From assembly GCF_003966715.1 (NCBI RefSeq), contig NZ_AP018907.1, positions 112,001 through 176,000 on the forward strand: a stretch of DNA of 64,000 nt, written 5' to 3'. Both the position numbers and the translations under genes were made by a program. The notes beneath the pieces are model-generated. The model ran no database searches, was not told the DNA's origin, and saw only the letters and a list, made by a program, of their open reading frames with translations. Below are positions 20,110-30,312 of the stretch, in pieces. The stretch's first letter is position 1. Each line of letters starts with the position of its first letter. This DNA is from Blastochloris tepida. Its GTDB lineage: Bacteria > Pseudomonadota > Alphaproteobacteria > Rhizobiales > Xanthobacteraceae.

Positions 20110-20853
20110 GTGGCGGCTCTGTTCATCCGGCTGGCCTCCCTTGTGGTCGTCCTGTGCGGCCTGTGGTGGGTCGCGACCATCGTGCCGCTGACCGTTCGCG
20201 ACGACGCCGTGCTTTCCGCCGGCCGGCGCATCCTCAATGAGGAGACCCTGCCGCCGCAGGCGATCGCGCGGCTCGGGCAGATCGCCGACCGGGTGGAGCC
20301 GCAGCTCGGCTGCGAGGTCGCAACCTGGCGGGCGGTGGCGCTGTTCCGCCTGCGCGTCGCCGAGGCGGCCGAAACCGACGATGCCGGCCGCATCGCCTGG
20401 AGCGACTTCCGCGATGCCGCGCAGCGACTGCTGGTCTGCTCGCCGCACGAGCCGCTGATCTGGTTTGCGCTGTTCTGGCAGGAGGCGACCCAGGAGGGCA
20501 TTCTTCCCGGCAGCTACGACCGGCTGCGCCTGTCCTATGAGCTTGGACCGAACGAAGCCTGGATCATGCGCAAGCGCAGCCGGCTGATGCTGCCGCTGCT
20601 CGCCACCGTGCCGGAGGATCTGCGCCCGGCGATCCTGCATGAATTCCTCAGCCTGCTCAAAGGTCGGGTGATGCGCGAGGCGGTCGAGGCGTTCCAGTCG
20701 AGCGACACGGTGGTTCGCGAGATGGTGCTGCCGCAGCTGGTGGATGTGCCCGAACCGGTGCTCGCCAGCTTCGCGCGCGCGTTGCGCAATGCCGGGGTCG
20801 AGGCCAAGGTGCCGGGCATCGCCGAGCGGGAAAGGCGGCCGTGGAATCGCTGA
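20110..20853 (+). CDS. Hypothetical membrane-anchored protein in EPS cluster
   Basis: A 247-residue protein starting at GTG 20110. One N-terminal hydrophobic segment (FIRLASLVVVLCGLWWVATIVP) probably anchors it with the rest in the periplasm. The remainder is helical with spaced Trp and Leu residues (TWRAVALFRLRVAEAAE, EPLIWFALFWQEATQEG), resembling TPR-like repeats without a clear consensus. No family is recognised. It overlaps the following gene by 13 bases and lies downstream of the BY-kinase gene, so a role in polysaccharide assembly is plausible but unproven. Confidence 0.75.
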   Translation: MAALFIRLASLVVVLCGLWWVATIVPLTVRDDAVLSAGRRILNEETLPPQAIARLGQIADRVEPQLGCEVATWRAVALFRLRVAEAAETDDAGRIAWSDFRDAAQRLLVCSPHEPLIWFALFWQEATQEGILPGSYDRLRLSYELGPNEAWIMRKRSRLMLPLLATVPEDLRPAILHEFLSLLKGRVMREAVEAFQSSDTVVREMVLPQLVDVPEPVLASFARALRNAGVEAKVPGIAERERRPWNR

Positions 20854-21419
20854 GCGATCGCTCGCGTCTTCGGGCGCCGGGCTGCGGCGTCGCGGTTATG
20901 CTTGTCCTGCTGCCGGCGCTCCTTGGTGCGGTGGCCAGCCGTGCGGAGGAGGGGGCCGCGCCCGCCGTCCGCCAGATCGCGCCCGGCTTCATCCCCCGCT
21001 ACGATCTCGGCGACCCGGCGGGACCGGCGCCGGCCGGCGCCCCGGCGTTCGAGGTGGTGCTGCCGAGCCGCGACCGCCCGCTCGGCGGCTGCGACCGCGG
21101 CCTGTCGCGCATCCTGTTCAACCGCTGCCTCCATGCGACGCTGGAGTTCAGCCGCCGTGTGCTGGAGATGACGGTGGTGGCGGCCCGCACCTCGGTCGAG
21201 GCGCGCAGCGATCTGCCTGCCGGCTACCGCTCGCGCTGGATCCGCATGCTGGACGAGGTGCATGCGCGCTGGAAGGAGGCGCGCAATCTCGAATGCGGCC
21301 AGCTGGTCTTTCTCGAACGCGGCCCCAAGGCCAACATCTTCGAGGAACGCGCGCAATGCATGCTCGCCGCCGACCGCGAGCGCATCGCCGATCTGAAGCG
21401 GCGCTACGGGCTGGAGTGA
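20841..21419 (+). CDS. LprI/DUF1311-like secreted protein
   Basis: A 192-residue protein starting at GTG 20841, translationally coupled to the preceding gene. A signal sequence (VAVMLVLLPALLGAVASRA) precedes the mature domain. The C-terminal half carries the DUF1311 (LprI) pattern: hydrophobic helix, WKEARNLECGQL, then AQCMLAADRERIADLKRRYG with two Cys likely to be disulfide-bonded. Some family members inhibit lysozyme. Its placement in the exopolysaccharide cluster suggests a periplasmic accessory role. Assignment to the family is by pattern only. Confidence 0.65.
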   Translation: MESLSDRSRLRAPGCGVAVMLVLLPALLGAVASRAEEGAAPAVRQIAPGFIPRYDLGDPAGPAPAGAPAFEVVLPSRDRPLGGCDRGLSRILFNRCLHATLEFSRRVLEMTVVAARTSVEARSDLPAGYRSRWIRMLDEVHARWKEARNLECGQLVFLERGPKANIFEERAQCMLAADRERIADLKRRYGLE

Positions 21420-21513
21420 CGGCGCCCTGCCGCATCATGCACCCGGGCTCGCTCGGCCGGCGCGCCATTTACCCTGCCGGCCCGGCGAGGGCCATCTGCG
21501 GCAGCCGGCGCCC

Positions 21514-21542
21514 TTGACTTGTCGGGAGCGGCTGACTATCTC
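21514..21542 (+). promoter_or_regulatory. groESL promoter
   Basis: TTGACT (21514-21519) and TATCTC (21537-21542) are separated by 17 bases, immediately upstream of the CIRCE element. This is the usual housekeeping sigma layout for CIRCE-controlled groE operons. Confidence 0.75.
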
Positions 21543-21554
21543 GCCCACAGTCGC

Positions 21555-21581
21555 TTAGCACTCGTCCCAATTGAGTGCTAA
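21555..21581 (+). promoter_or_regulatory. CIRCE operator (HrcA binding site)
   Basis: TTAGCACTC, nine bases, then GAGTGCTAA: a perfect match to the CIRCE consensus, placed just after the promoter and 113 bases before groES. HrcA repressor binds it and releases on heat stress. Confidence 0.97.
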
Positions 21582-21694
21582 CAGCGCGGACCAGGACGCC
21601 GGCCTTCGCGGCAGGCGCCGGTCGAGACATCCGTTTCACGGTCGCTGACCCACGGCGCCGTTGATCAGGCACCGTAATTCAAGGACAGATTTCC

Positions 21695-21988
21695 ATGGCG
21701 AGCACCTTCCGTCCGCTGCACGACCGCGTCGTCGTCAAGCGCATCGACGCCGAGCAGAAGACCGCCGGCGGCATCATCATTCCGGACACCGCCCAGGAAA
21801 AGCCCCAGCAGGGTGAAGTGATCGCGGTCGGCCCCGGCGCGCGCGACGAGTCCGGCAAGCTGGTTCCGCTCGACGTCAAGGCCGGCGACCGCGTGCTGTT
21901 CGGCAAGTGGTCGGGCACCGAGGTCAAGATCGACGGTCAGGACCTCCTGATCATGAAGGAATCCGACATTCTCGGCATCATCGGCTGA
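21695..21988 (+). CDS. groES: Co-chaperonin GroES
   Basis: A 97-residue protein of normal length. It shows [38 protein letters not shown] split across the roof and mobile loop, where the GGIIIPDTA loop contacts GroEL. The C-terminal part has [32 protein letters not shown]. It caps the GroEL ring during folding. It is first in the CIRCE-controlled operon, with groL 103 bases downstream. Confidence 0.98.
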   Translation: MASTFRPLHDRVVVKRIDAEQKTAGGIIIPDTAQEKPQQGEVIAVGPGARDESGKLVPLDVKAGDRVLFGKWSGTEVKIDGQDLLIMKESDILGIIG

Positions 21989-22034
21989 GCCACACGCGGC
22001 CGCAGCCTTGCGGCCGCTCCCCCACGATTTGTGA

Positions 22035-23937
<1,903 letters not shown>

Positions 23938-23962
23938 CGTCTGCCAATCATCGGATGCGGAA

Positions 23963-23986
23963 GAGGGGGCTTTGGCCCCCTCTTTT
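23963..23986 (+). terminator. groESL terminator
   Basis: GAGGGGGC, loop tttg, GCCCCCTC followed by TTTT: an intrinsic terminator placed after the duplicated groL 3' segments. Between it and the PilZ gene (23987-24344) lies only the repeat at 24141-24233. Confidence 0.92.
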
Positions 23987-24140
23987 CGTTTGTGCCCGGT
24001 TCGGTGACGGCTGCGTGGTCAGTCCAGGCCAGCGATCCGCAAGTCCGCCGCCGTGGCGTTATGCTAAAGGCCCTCGCCTTTGACCCGTCGTCGTCATGGC
24101 CGGGCAGGTTTCGACGGAGACCGACATATGTCGGTCATCC

Positions 24141-24233
24141 GTCATGGCCGGGCTTGTCCCGGCCATCCACGTCTTTGTTTTAAAATACATTTTAAGTCGT
24201 GGATGCCCGCGACAAGCGCGGGCATGACGAGTC
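24141..24233 (-). repeat. Dispersed double-hairpin intergenic repeat, copy 2
   Basis: This is an inverted counterpart of the element at 7272-7366, with hairpins tggccgggcttgtcccggcc and gcccgcgacaagcgcgggc around a spacer with acgtcttt and aagtcgtgg. A further partial arm (cgtcatggccgggcagg) lies at about 24092-24110. Confidence 0.8.
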
Positions 24234-24344
24234 ACGTCTTATGGCCCCTGGCGTTAAGCTTAACGCAAGGTAAAATCCGAGCCGTCATCATAACCGGGGT
24301 GGCGTTGCGTTAGATTGATGCCCGCTGCAAGGCAGGAGGGAAGA

Positions 24345-24611
24345 ATGAGCGAGGATCGGCGACAGCATGCGCGGCTGCGCAGCCTGATCGGCGGCCGCAT
24401 CATCTTCAATGACGGGCGCTCGACGCTCGACTGCGTGCTGCGCAACATCTCCCCCGGCGGGGCGCGGATCGCCTGCAGCGCCGCGGTCTCGCTGCCGGAG
24501 ACCTTCGACCTGATGCTGCCGAGCAAGAACCGCCGCCTGCGTGTCCGTCTCGTCTGGCGGCAGGAGGAGCACCTCGGCATCGCCACGCTGTCGCCGGTGC
24601 CGTCCTGGTGA
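24345..24611 (+). CDS. PilZ domain protein
   Basis: An 88-residue single-domain protein; the ATG at 24345 has a perfect AGGAGG site. It shows the PilZ pattern: EDRRQHARLRSLIGGRI (the Arg-rich c-di-GMP-binding N-terminus), then LRNISPGGARI (the D/NxSxxG motif), and RLVWRQEEHLGI. The first motif is RRQHAR rather than the canonical RxxxR spacing, but RxxxR can be read as RQHAR. It may bind cyclic di-GMP and act on a surface or motility process. It is monocistronic, followed by repeat elements. Confidence 0.85.
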   Translation: MSEDRRQHARLRSLIGGRIIFNDGRSTLDCVLRNISPGGARIACSAAVSLPETFDLMLPSKNRRLRVRLVWRQEEHLGIATLSPVPSW

Positions 24612-24636
24612 GGCGTGCTGCGCTCCCGCGGCTAAA

Positions 24637-24804
24637 GCATTTTCCGCACAAGTGGATACCGGTTGTGCGAAAGACCCGAAGGGCCGCGTCAGCGAAAATG
24701 CGACAAACCAGAAACTTAGAGCATTTTCCGCACAAGTGGATACCGGTTGTGCGAAAGACCCGAAGGGCCGCGTCAGCGAAAATGCGACAAACCAGAAACT
24801 TGGA
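24637..24804 (+). repeat. Two tandem copies of an 84-bp dispersed element (family B)
   Basis: The unit gcattttccgcacaagtgg...aaatgcgacaaaccagaaac is repeated head to tail with period 84 (24637-24720 and 24721-24804) and only one base differs. Related copies lie at 29331-29392 (inverted) and 36521-36587. Within each unit, ccgcacaag and cttgtgcgg-like arms and gcatttt/aaaatgc can pair. Confidence 0.9.
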
Positions 24805-24842
24805 GCGTCCGATCTGATGCAGTCAGATCGGATCACGCTCCA
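24801..24842. repeat. Imperfect inverted repeat ending the family B array
   Basis: TGGAGCGT-CCGATCTGA, loop tgcag, TCAGATCGG-atc-ACGCTCCA forms a long hairpin immediately after the second family B unit. The remaining 24843-25028 is the leader of the ABC transporter gene. Confidence 0.75.
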
Positions 24843-25028
24843 GTGATGTTCTGACTTCCCGGCACAGCGGCAATCCCGGACGGGCGTGGCGAACACCGCG
24901 CCCGTTTTCGCATGCGGGCGATCCACGAGGGCGTCGCCGCGACGAGACGGCGCCGCCGCGGCCCCATCGCCGCCGGAATTGGCGCGCATGCGCCTCAGGC
25001 GAATTCCCTTCCGCAGGAGACGATCGGC

Positions 25029-26816
25029 GTGTCGACCGTGACCGAAACCCTGGCCGCGACCTGGCGGCTTGCCGCGCCCTATTTCCGCGCCGACGATATC
25101 GGCGAGGTCAGCGTCGGCCCGCTCGGGCGCTTTCGGCTGCGCGAGAAGTGGGCCGGGCGCGGCCTGCTCGCCGCGGTCATCGCCATCGAGCTGGCCATCG
25201 TCGCCATCACGGTGGCGCTGAATGCCTGGAACGCCCGCTTCTACGACGCGCTGCAGAACCGCAACTGGGACAGCTTCGTCTACGAGCTCGGCTTCTTCTG
25301 CGTGCTGGCGGCGGTGTTCATCCTGCTCGCGGTCTACCAGATCTATCTGAACCAGTGGCTGCAGATCCGCTGGCGGCGGTGGATGACCGAGCGCCTGCTC
25401 GGCGAATGGCTGGCCGGGGCCAACCACTACCGCATGCAACTGCTCGGCGAGTCCGCCGACAACCCCGACCAGCGCATCGCCGAGGACATCCAGCTCTTCG
25501 TCGGCCGCACGCTGTCGCTCGGCGTCGGCCTGCTCAGCGCGGTGGTCACGCTCATCTCGTTCGTCGGCATCCTGTGGGCGCTGTCGGCCCAGGCGCCGTT
25601 GATGATCGGCGGCACCACCTTCGCCATCCCCGGCTATCTGGTGTTCGCGGCGCTGATTTATGCCGCGCTCGGCACGCTTCTCACCCATCTGATCGGCCGC
25701 GCGCTGGTGCGACTCAATTTCGACCAGCAGCGCTTCGAGGCCGATTTCCGCGTCTCGCTGGTGCGGGTGCGCGAGAATGCCGAGCAGATCGCGCTTCTGG
25801 AAGGCGAGGAGGCCGAGCGCACCCGGCTGATGGACCGCTTCGCCAATGTGATGCGCAATTGGTGGGCGATCATGGACCGCCAGAAGCGCCTCACCTTCTT
25901 CACGGCCGGCTATTCGCAGGTCTCGACAGTGTTTCCGTTCATCGTCGCGAGCCCGGCCTATTTTGCCGGCGCCTTCCAGCTCGGCGGGCTGATGCAGACC
26001 GCCTCCGCTTTCGGTCGGGTGGAGAACTCGCTGGCCTTCTTCATCTCGGCCTACACGAGTTTTGCCGAGTGGCGCGCGGTGGTCGAGCGGCTTGGCGGCT
26101 TCGAGGCAGCGGCCCGCGCCGCGCGGAACGTGCCGGTGACGCCGCCGGTGGTGGCGGTCGCCCGTGATGGCGCAGGCGCGGTCAGCGCCCGCGATGTGGC
26201 CCTGGCGCTGCCCGATGGACGGCCGCTGCTCAAGGTGGAGGATTTCACCGTCGCGGCCGGCGAGCGGGTGCTGGTCACCGGCCCCTCGGGCTCCGGCAAA
26301 TCGACGCTGTTCCGCGCCGTCGGCGGCATCTGGCCGTTCGGCGACGGCGTGGTGCGGGTGCCGGACGGCGCCAATGTGATGCTGCTGCCGCAGCGCCCCT
26401 ATCTGCCGGTCGGCAGCCTGCGCGCTGCGGTGTCGTTCCCGGCTGAGCCCGGCACCTTCCCGGATGCCGAGATTGCGCAGGTGCTCGGCGAGGTCGGCAT
26501 GGCGGAATTTGCCGAGCGGCTCGACGAGGTGTCGCTGTGGGGCCAGCGCCTGTCGGGCGGCGAGCAGCAGCGCCTCGCCTTTGCTCGCGCGCTGCTGCAC
26601 GCGCCGGACTGGCTGTTCCTGGATGAGGCGACCGCCTCGCTCGACGAGGCCAGCGAAGCCGCGCTCTACCGGCTGCTGAGCGAGCGCCTGCCGGGCGTCA
26701 CCGTGGTGTCGATCGGCCACCGCTCGACGCTCGCCGAATTCCACGGCCGCACCGTCCGGCTGGTCCGCGACGGCAGTGTCCACCGCGTCGCCGTGGCGTC
26801 GTCCCAGGCGGCGTGA
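25029..26816 (+). CDS. ABC transporter fusing membrane and ATPase domains (YddA/BacA-related)
   Basis: About 595 residues from GTG 25029, which has AGGAGA eight bases upstream; frames back to 24912 are Arg-rich and less likely. The N-terminal half is an SbmA/BacA-like membrane domain with about six helices (LLAAVIAIELAIVAITVAL, NQWLQIRWRRWMTERLLGEW). The C-terminal half is an ATPase with GPSGSGKS, LSGGEQQR and WLFLDEATASLDE. Relatives include YddA and mycobacterial Rv1819c, exporters or importers of peptides, cobalamin or fatty acids. The substrate is unknown. Its stop abuts the end of the converging deacetylase gene. Confidence 0.93.
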   Translation: MSTVTETLAATWRLAAPYFRADDIGEVSVGPLGRFRLREKWAGRGLLAAVIAIELAIVAITVALNAWNARFYDALQNRNWDSFVYELGFFCVLAAVFILLAVYQIYLNQWLQIRWRRWMTERLLGEWLAGANHYRMQLLGESADNPDQRIAEDIQLFVGRTLSLGVGLLSAVVTLISFVGILWALSAQAPLMIGGTTFAIPGYLVFAALIYAALGTLLTHLIGRALVRLNFDQQRFEADFRVSLVRVRENAEQIALLEGEEAERTRLMDRFANVMRNWWAIMDRQKRLTFFTAGYSQVSTVFPFIVASPAYFAGAFQLGGLMQTASAFGRVENSLAFFISAYTSFAEWRAVVERLGGFEAAARAARNVPVTPPVVAVARDGAGAVSARDVALALPDGRPLLKVEDFTVAAGERVLVTGPSGSGKSTLFRAVGGIWPFGDGVVRVPDGANVMLLPQRPYLPVGSLRAAVSFPAEPGTFPDAEIAQVLGEVGMAEFAERLDEVSLWGQRLSGGEQQRLAFARALLHAPDWLFLDEATASLDEASEAALYRLLSERLPGVTVVSIGHRSTLAEFHGRTVRLVRDGSVHRVAVASSQAA

Positions 26817-27641
26817 TCACTGAAGCTCGGCGCCCGCCGCGGCCAGCGCCGCCGGCAGCCGGTCGCTGGCGAGAAAGGCGAACTCGGCCTCGCGGTGGCG
26901 GGTCAGCGGATCGCGGGCGACGAGCTCGGCATCGACATGGCCGGGGTGGCACATCACCACCCCGCCATCCGGCAGCGCCTCGAGGAAGCCCGGGAACAGC
27001 GCCGCGAAATCGGCCTCCGGCTGGTAGAGATAGGCGCCGGCGAAGGCCGGATTGACGCGCACGCCGCGGGTCTCGGCGCGCGACTTGAAGGCGCGCGACA
27101 GGTGCGCCAGCACCGTGCCCTTGGGGTCGCGGAACAGGTTGCGCGGTGCGTTGGCCTGTCCGCACTGGCGCACCCAGGCGCCGTGCAGGCGGTCGGAGAC
27201 GACATCCAGCACGGCGCTGCGGATGGTGGGCAGGAGCTGGACGTGCTGATGGCCGTCGACATGGTCGGGCATCCGCCCGAAGGCGATGGCGAAGGCGTCG
27301 AGCTGGGCCTCGATCTCGGCGCGGATGACGGCCGGCTTGAGGCGGCCGGCAAAGGCCAGCGTCATCAGCGTCGGCAGGTCGGGAAACGCGCCCGAACGGG
27401 TGACCGGCGCGAAATTGACGGTGAGCGGGTGGTGCGGTCCGGTCAGCGTCACGTGCAGGCCGATGCCGAACGGCCGGGGCGTGACGGTGTCGCGAAGGCG
27501 CGCCGCCTCGGCGCGGAAGCCCGGCACCACGGTCATCACCGAGGTCGCCGACAGCCGCCCGGCCGCCGCGAGGTCGCGGATCGCGGCAGAGACGCCGGGC
27601 GCCAATGCAAAGTCGTCGGCCACCAGTCGAATGCGTTTCAT
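26817..27641 (-). CDS. YdjC/ChbG/HpnK-family carbohydrate deacetylase
   Basis: A 274-residue protein of the YdjC family. Metal-binding residues are visible in VADDFALAPGV (Asp-Asp), GLHVTLTGPHHPLT (His), DHVDGHQHVQLLP (His pair) and VVMCHPGH. Family members remove acetyl groups from N-acetyl sugars: ChbG on chitooligosaccharides, HpnK on hopanoid-linked GlcNAc, NaxD on undecaprenyl-phosphate-GalNAc. Its ATG overlaps the stop of the preceding glycosyltransferase gene by 4 bases (ATGA). That coupling points to a lipid-linked sugar made by the partner as substrate. Confidence 0.9.
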   Translation of the reverse strand: MKRIRLVADDFALAPGVSAAIRDLAAAGRLSATSVMTVVPGFRAEAARLRDTVTPRPFGIGLHVTLTGPHHPLTVNFAPVTRSGAFPDLPTLMTLAFAGRLKPAVIRAEIEAQLDAFAIAFGRMPDHVDGHQHVQLLPTIRSAVLDVVSDRLHGAWVRQCGQANAPRNLFRDPKGTVLAHLSRAFKSRAETRGVRVNPAFAGAYLYQPEADFAALFPGFLEALPDGGVVMCHPGHVDAELVARDPLTRHREAEFAFLASDRLPAALAAAGAELQ

Positions 27642-28660
27642 GCGTCGGCTCCGGAACCCGTTTTGGCACCGGGGGCGGCCTCGCGCACCTCGCGCTCGGC
27701 GATGAAATAGATCGGGCGGGCCTTCAGCTCGGAGAGGATCTTGCCGATATACTCGCCCACGACGCCGATCACGATAAGCTGTACCCCGCCGATGATGATG
27801 GTGGCCACCATAAGCGAAGCATAGCCGGGAACGGCAATGTCCCAGATCAGCTTCTCCAGGATGATCCACAGGCCGAAGACAAACGCGCCGCCGGCCATGG
27901 CGAAGCCGAATACGCTGGCGACGCGCAGCGGCGCCACCGAGAACGAGGTCAGCCCCTCGATCGACAGGCCGACCAGCGATTGGAAGCTCCAGCTCGAGAC
28001 GCCGTGGATGCGCTCGGCCGGTTCGTAGGGCACGCAGATCTGTTTAAAGCCGATCCAGCTCGACAGACCCTTGAAGAAGCGGTTGCGCTCGGGAAGCTGG
28101 CGCAACGCGGCGGCGGCGCGCGGCGACAGCAGACGGAAATCGCCGGCATCGGGGGGAATCTTGTGGCGCGCCCCCCAGTTCAGCAGGGCGTAGAAGGTGC
28201 GCACGAACAGGCGGCGCAGCGCCGGCTCGTTGCGGCGGTGCGCCTTGGCGGTGAAGGCGACGTCATAGCCCTGGTCGAGCCACAGCGACACCAGATGCTC
28301 CACCATGTCCGGCGGGTGCTGGCCGTCGGCGTCCATGAACAGCACCGCGCCCTTGCCGGCGTGGTCGAGGCCGGCGACCAGCGCCGCCTCCTTGCCGAAA
28401 TTGCGCGAGAACGACACCACCTGCAGGTCGACGCCGTCATTGGGCAGGCCACGCAGCACGGCCAGCGAGGCGTCGCGCGAGCCGTCGTCGACATAGACGA
28501 TCTCGACCGCGAGGCCGCGGGTTGCGGCAAATCCGGCCGCCAACGCCGCAAGGCGGGCATGCAGCGCCGGCAGGTTGGCGGCCTCGTTATAGACCGGGAC
28601 GACGATTGAAAGACCGGCCTCGGCGGGGGAGGCGGCGTTTGGGGCGGGTCGTGTTGTCAT
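27638..28660 (-). CDS. GT2 polyprenyl-phosphate glycosyltransferase (GtrB/FlmF2-like)
   Basis: About 340 residues from ATG 28660; a GTG five codons upstream is possible. It has an N-terminal GT-A domain with VVPVYNEAANL, VDDGSRDASL, FMDADGQHPP and RNRFFKGLSSWIGF. Two C-terminal transmembrane segments follow (VASVFGFAMAGGAFVFGLWII and ASLMVATIIIGGVQLIVIGVVGEYIG). This is the DPM1/GtrB/ArnC architecture that loads a sugar from a nucleotide donor onto undecaprenyl phosphate at the inner membrane. The next gene, overlapping by 4 bases, is a YdjC-type deacetylase, as in flmF2-naxD. Confidence 0.93.
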   Translation of the reverse strand: MTTRPAPNAASPAEAGLSIVVPVYNEAANLPALHARLAALAAGFAATRGLAVEIVYVDDGSRDASLAVLRGLPNDGVDLQVVSFSRNFGKEAALVAGLDHAGKGAVLFMDADGQHPPDMVEHLVSLWLDQGYDVAFTAKAHRRNEPALRRLFVRTFYALLNWGARHKIPPDAGDFRLLSPRAAAALRQLPERNRFFKGLSSWIGFKQICVPYEPAERIHGVSSWSFQSLVGLSIEGLTSFSVAPLRVASVFGFAMAGGAFVFGLWIILEKLIWDIAVPGYASLMVATIIIGGVQLIVIGVVGEYIGKILSELKARPIYFIAEREVREAAPGAKTGSGADA

Positions 28661-29113
28661 GATCTTGGGTATCACCGGGCGGCGCGGCCGACCTTATCAC
28701 ATGGTGTCCGGGTGGCCAGTTCGCCGGCAATGGAAACGGATTGGCCGGAAATCCCTGTTCGACGAGAGGATTAAGGGCGACCGCGGCACGATTCCGGCCC
28801 GCGGGCCGGGTTTCGCATCGATGCGGCGGGCGGCGGCCTTGGGCAGACCCATCCGGCGTGGGCGGGCCTGCCGTCCGGTGCCGTAGCCTGCCGGGGCTCG
28901 CTGCCCTCTCTGCCGGCGGTTTTGCCCGGGCTTGGCGCCGTTTCGATGGCCGGCTCACTTCACGTCCGCGTGAATGCGGCCGGGCCGGGTGATCCGGCCG
29001 GGCGGACCGTCCGTAAGCCGCCGTGAATGCCGGGATGCCACGTCGGCCGAACCCCCTCACGGCCCGATCCTGGGGATTCCGCCGCTCCTCCTCCGGGCGG
29101 TGACCATACTGTC

Positions 29114-29155
29114 GTCGCGGCCGTTCTCCCCCGGAACGGCCGCGACGTGTCTTTT
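29114..29155 (+). terminator. Orphan terminator-like hairpin
   Basis: GTCGCGGCCGTTC (29114-29126) pairs perfectly with GAACGGCCGCGAC (29134-29146), followed by gtgtctttt. On the plus strand it looks like an intrinsic terminator, but the nearest plus-strand gene upstream ends over 2 kb away and is already followed by converging genes. It may end a non-coding transcript. Confidence 0.6.
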
Positions 29156-29330
29156 CCATTCCCTTCCTTCTCGCTCGCGCCGCCGGTTGGTCTTCGCTGG
29201 TGACGGGCGCAGCTTATGAGGCTTTCCGGCCTCCCGCCTTGATCATTCGAAAACCCTGAGAGGTTTTCCCGCGGGACGGGCTGCGCCGAAGCGGTGTCCG
29301 ATCCCGCCCCCACCGGACCGGGCGCGCTAA

Positions 29331-29392
29331 GCTCTTGAGTTGGCGCATTCTCTTTCGCAAATCCGGTATCCACTTTTGCCAGGAATGCTCTA
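29331..29392 (-). repeat. Family B dispersed element, inverted copy
   Basis: On the minus strand it reads gagcattcctggcaaaagtgg, ataccggatttgcgaaagag and aatgcgccaactcaagagc, matching the copy at 36521-36587. It ends about 50 bases before the universal stress protein start. Confidence 0.8.
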
Positions 29393-29439
29393 GATTTCTC
29401 TGTGCGATTGCATCGTCGCGTCGGACAGCGAGGCCTGCC

Positions 29440-30267
29440 ATGATCAAGGATATCCTCGTGCATCTTTCGCCCGGAGAGCGCCGCGATCCGGGAGCCGAAT
29501 TCTCCCTTTCGGTGGCGGCGCTGTTCGGCGCCTCGCTCACCGGGGTGTCGTTCGCCTATGAGCCGGTCATTCCGCCGAGCGTGTTCGGCTCCATTCCGGC
29601 CGAACTCATCGCCGCCCAGAAGCAGCAGAGCGTGAAGGCCGCCGAGGCCGCCGCCGCGCGGTTCCAGGAGGGGCTGCGGCTGGCCGATCTGCACGGTGGA
29701 ACGCGGGTTCTCGATGCCGGCGTCCCGGCCTCCGGCGACGTGTTCGGCCGCCTCGCCCGGCTGTTCGATCTGTCGATCGTCACCCAGGCCGAGCCCGATT
29801 CCCTCGGCGCCGAGGATCTGGTGGTCGAGGGCGCGCTGTTCGAGGCTGGACGCCCCGTGCTGGTGGTGCCCTATGTGCAGACCGCCGGGATCACGCTGGA
29901 GCGGGTGCTGGTGGCCTGGGACGGCAGCCGGCAGGCCGCGCGCGCCTGCGCCGATGCGCTGCCCTTCCTGACCAAGGCGGCGCGGGTCGAGGTGGTGATG
30001 GTCTCCGGCGAGCGGCCCAAGGCCGGCGAGGTGCAGGGCGCCGACGTCGCCCAGCATCTGGCCCGGCACGACATCAAGGTGGAGGTCAAGCGCATCTCCG
30101 AGGCCGGCGGCATCGGCGAGACGCTCCTGTCCTACGCCGCCGATTCGGGGGCCGATTTCCTGGTGATGGGCGGCTACGGCCATTCGCGGCTGCGGGAGTT
30201 CGTGCTGGGCGGGGCGACCCGCGGCATCCTGGATGCGATGACGCTGCCGGTCCTGCTGTCCCACTGA
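29440..30267 (+). CDS. Universal stress protein (UspA family, tandem-domain size)
   Basis: A 275-residue protein starting at ATG 29440. The N-terminal Usp-like half (MIKDILVHLSPGERRD) lacks the ATP motif; the C-terminal half starts LERVLVAWDGSRQAARA and keeps the nucleotide motif MGGYGHSRLREFVLGGATR (GxxGxxxxxxxxxGxxT-like). Such proteins bind ATP and are induced by starvation or redox stress. It precedes, on the same strand but after 833 bases, the acyl-CoA synthetase/acetyltransferase gene. Confidence 0.92.
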   Translation: MIKDILVHLSPGERRDPGAEFSLSVAALFGASLTGVSFAYEPVIPPSVFGSIPAELIAAQKQQSVKAAEAAAARFQEGLRLADLHGGTRVLDAGVPASGDVFGRLARLFDLSIVTQAEPDSLGAEDLVVEGALFEAGRPVLVVPYVQTAGITLERVLVAWDGSRQAARACADALPFLTKAARVEVVMVSGERPKAGEVQGADVAQHLARHDIKVEVKRISEAGGIGETLLSYAADSGADFLVMGGYGHSRLREFVLGGATRGILDAMTLPVLLSH

Positions 30268-30283
30268 CCAACTGCCGAGCGAC

Positions 30284-30312
30284 GGCGCCTCGGTGCCGAC
30301 GCCCGAGGCGCC
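30284..30312 (+). terminator. Hairpin after the universal stress gene
   Basis: GGCGCCTCGG pairs perfectly with CCGAGGCGCC around a 9-base loop, 17 bases after the stop codon. The following tail (gggtcgtttgttcc) is only moderately T-rich. Confidence 0.6.

Larger units (their letters stand above)
28661..29439. other. Long intergenic region with hairpin and repeat
   Basis: No gene is supported over 779 bases between the glycosyltransferase and universal stress genes, which are divergent. It contains a terminator-like hairpin at 29114 with no gene in front of it and an inverted family B repeat at 29331. Around 28735-28770 is a fragment (ggaaacggattggccggaaa) reminiscent of family A repeats. A small RNA is possible. 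Confidence 0.5.
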
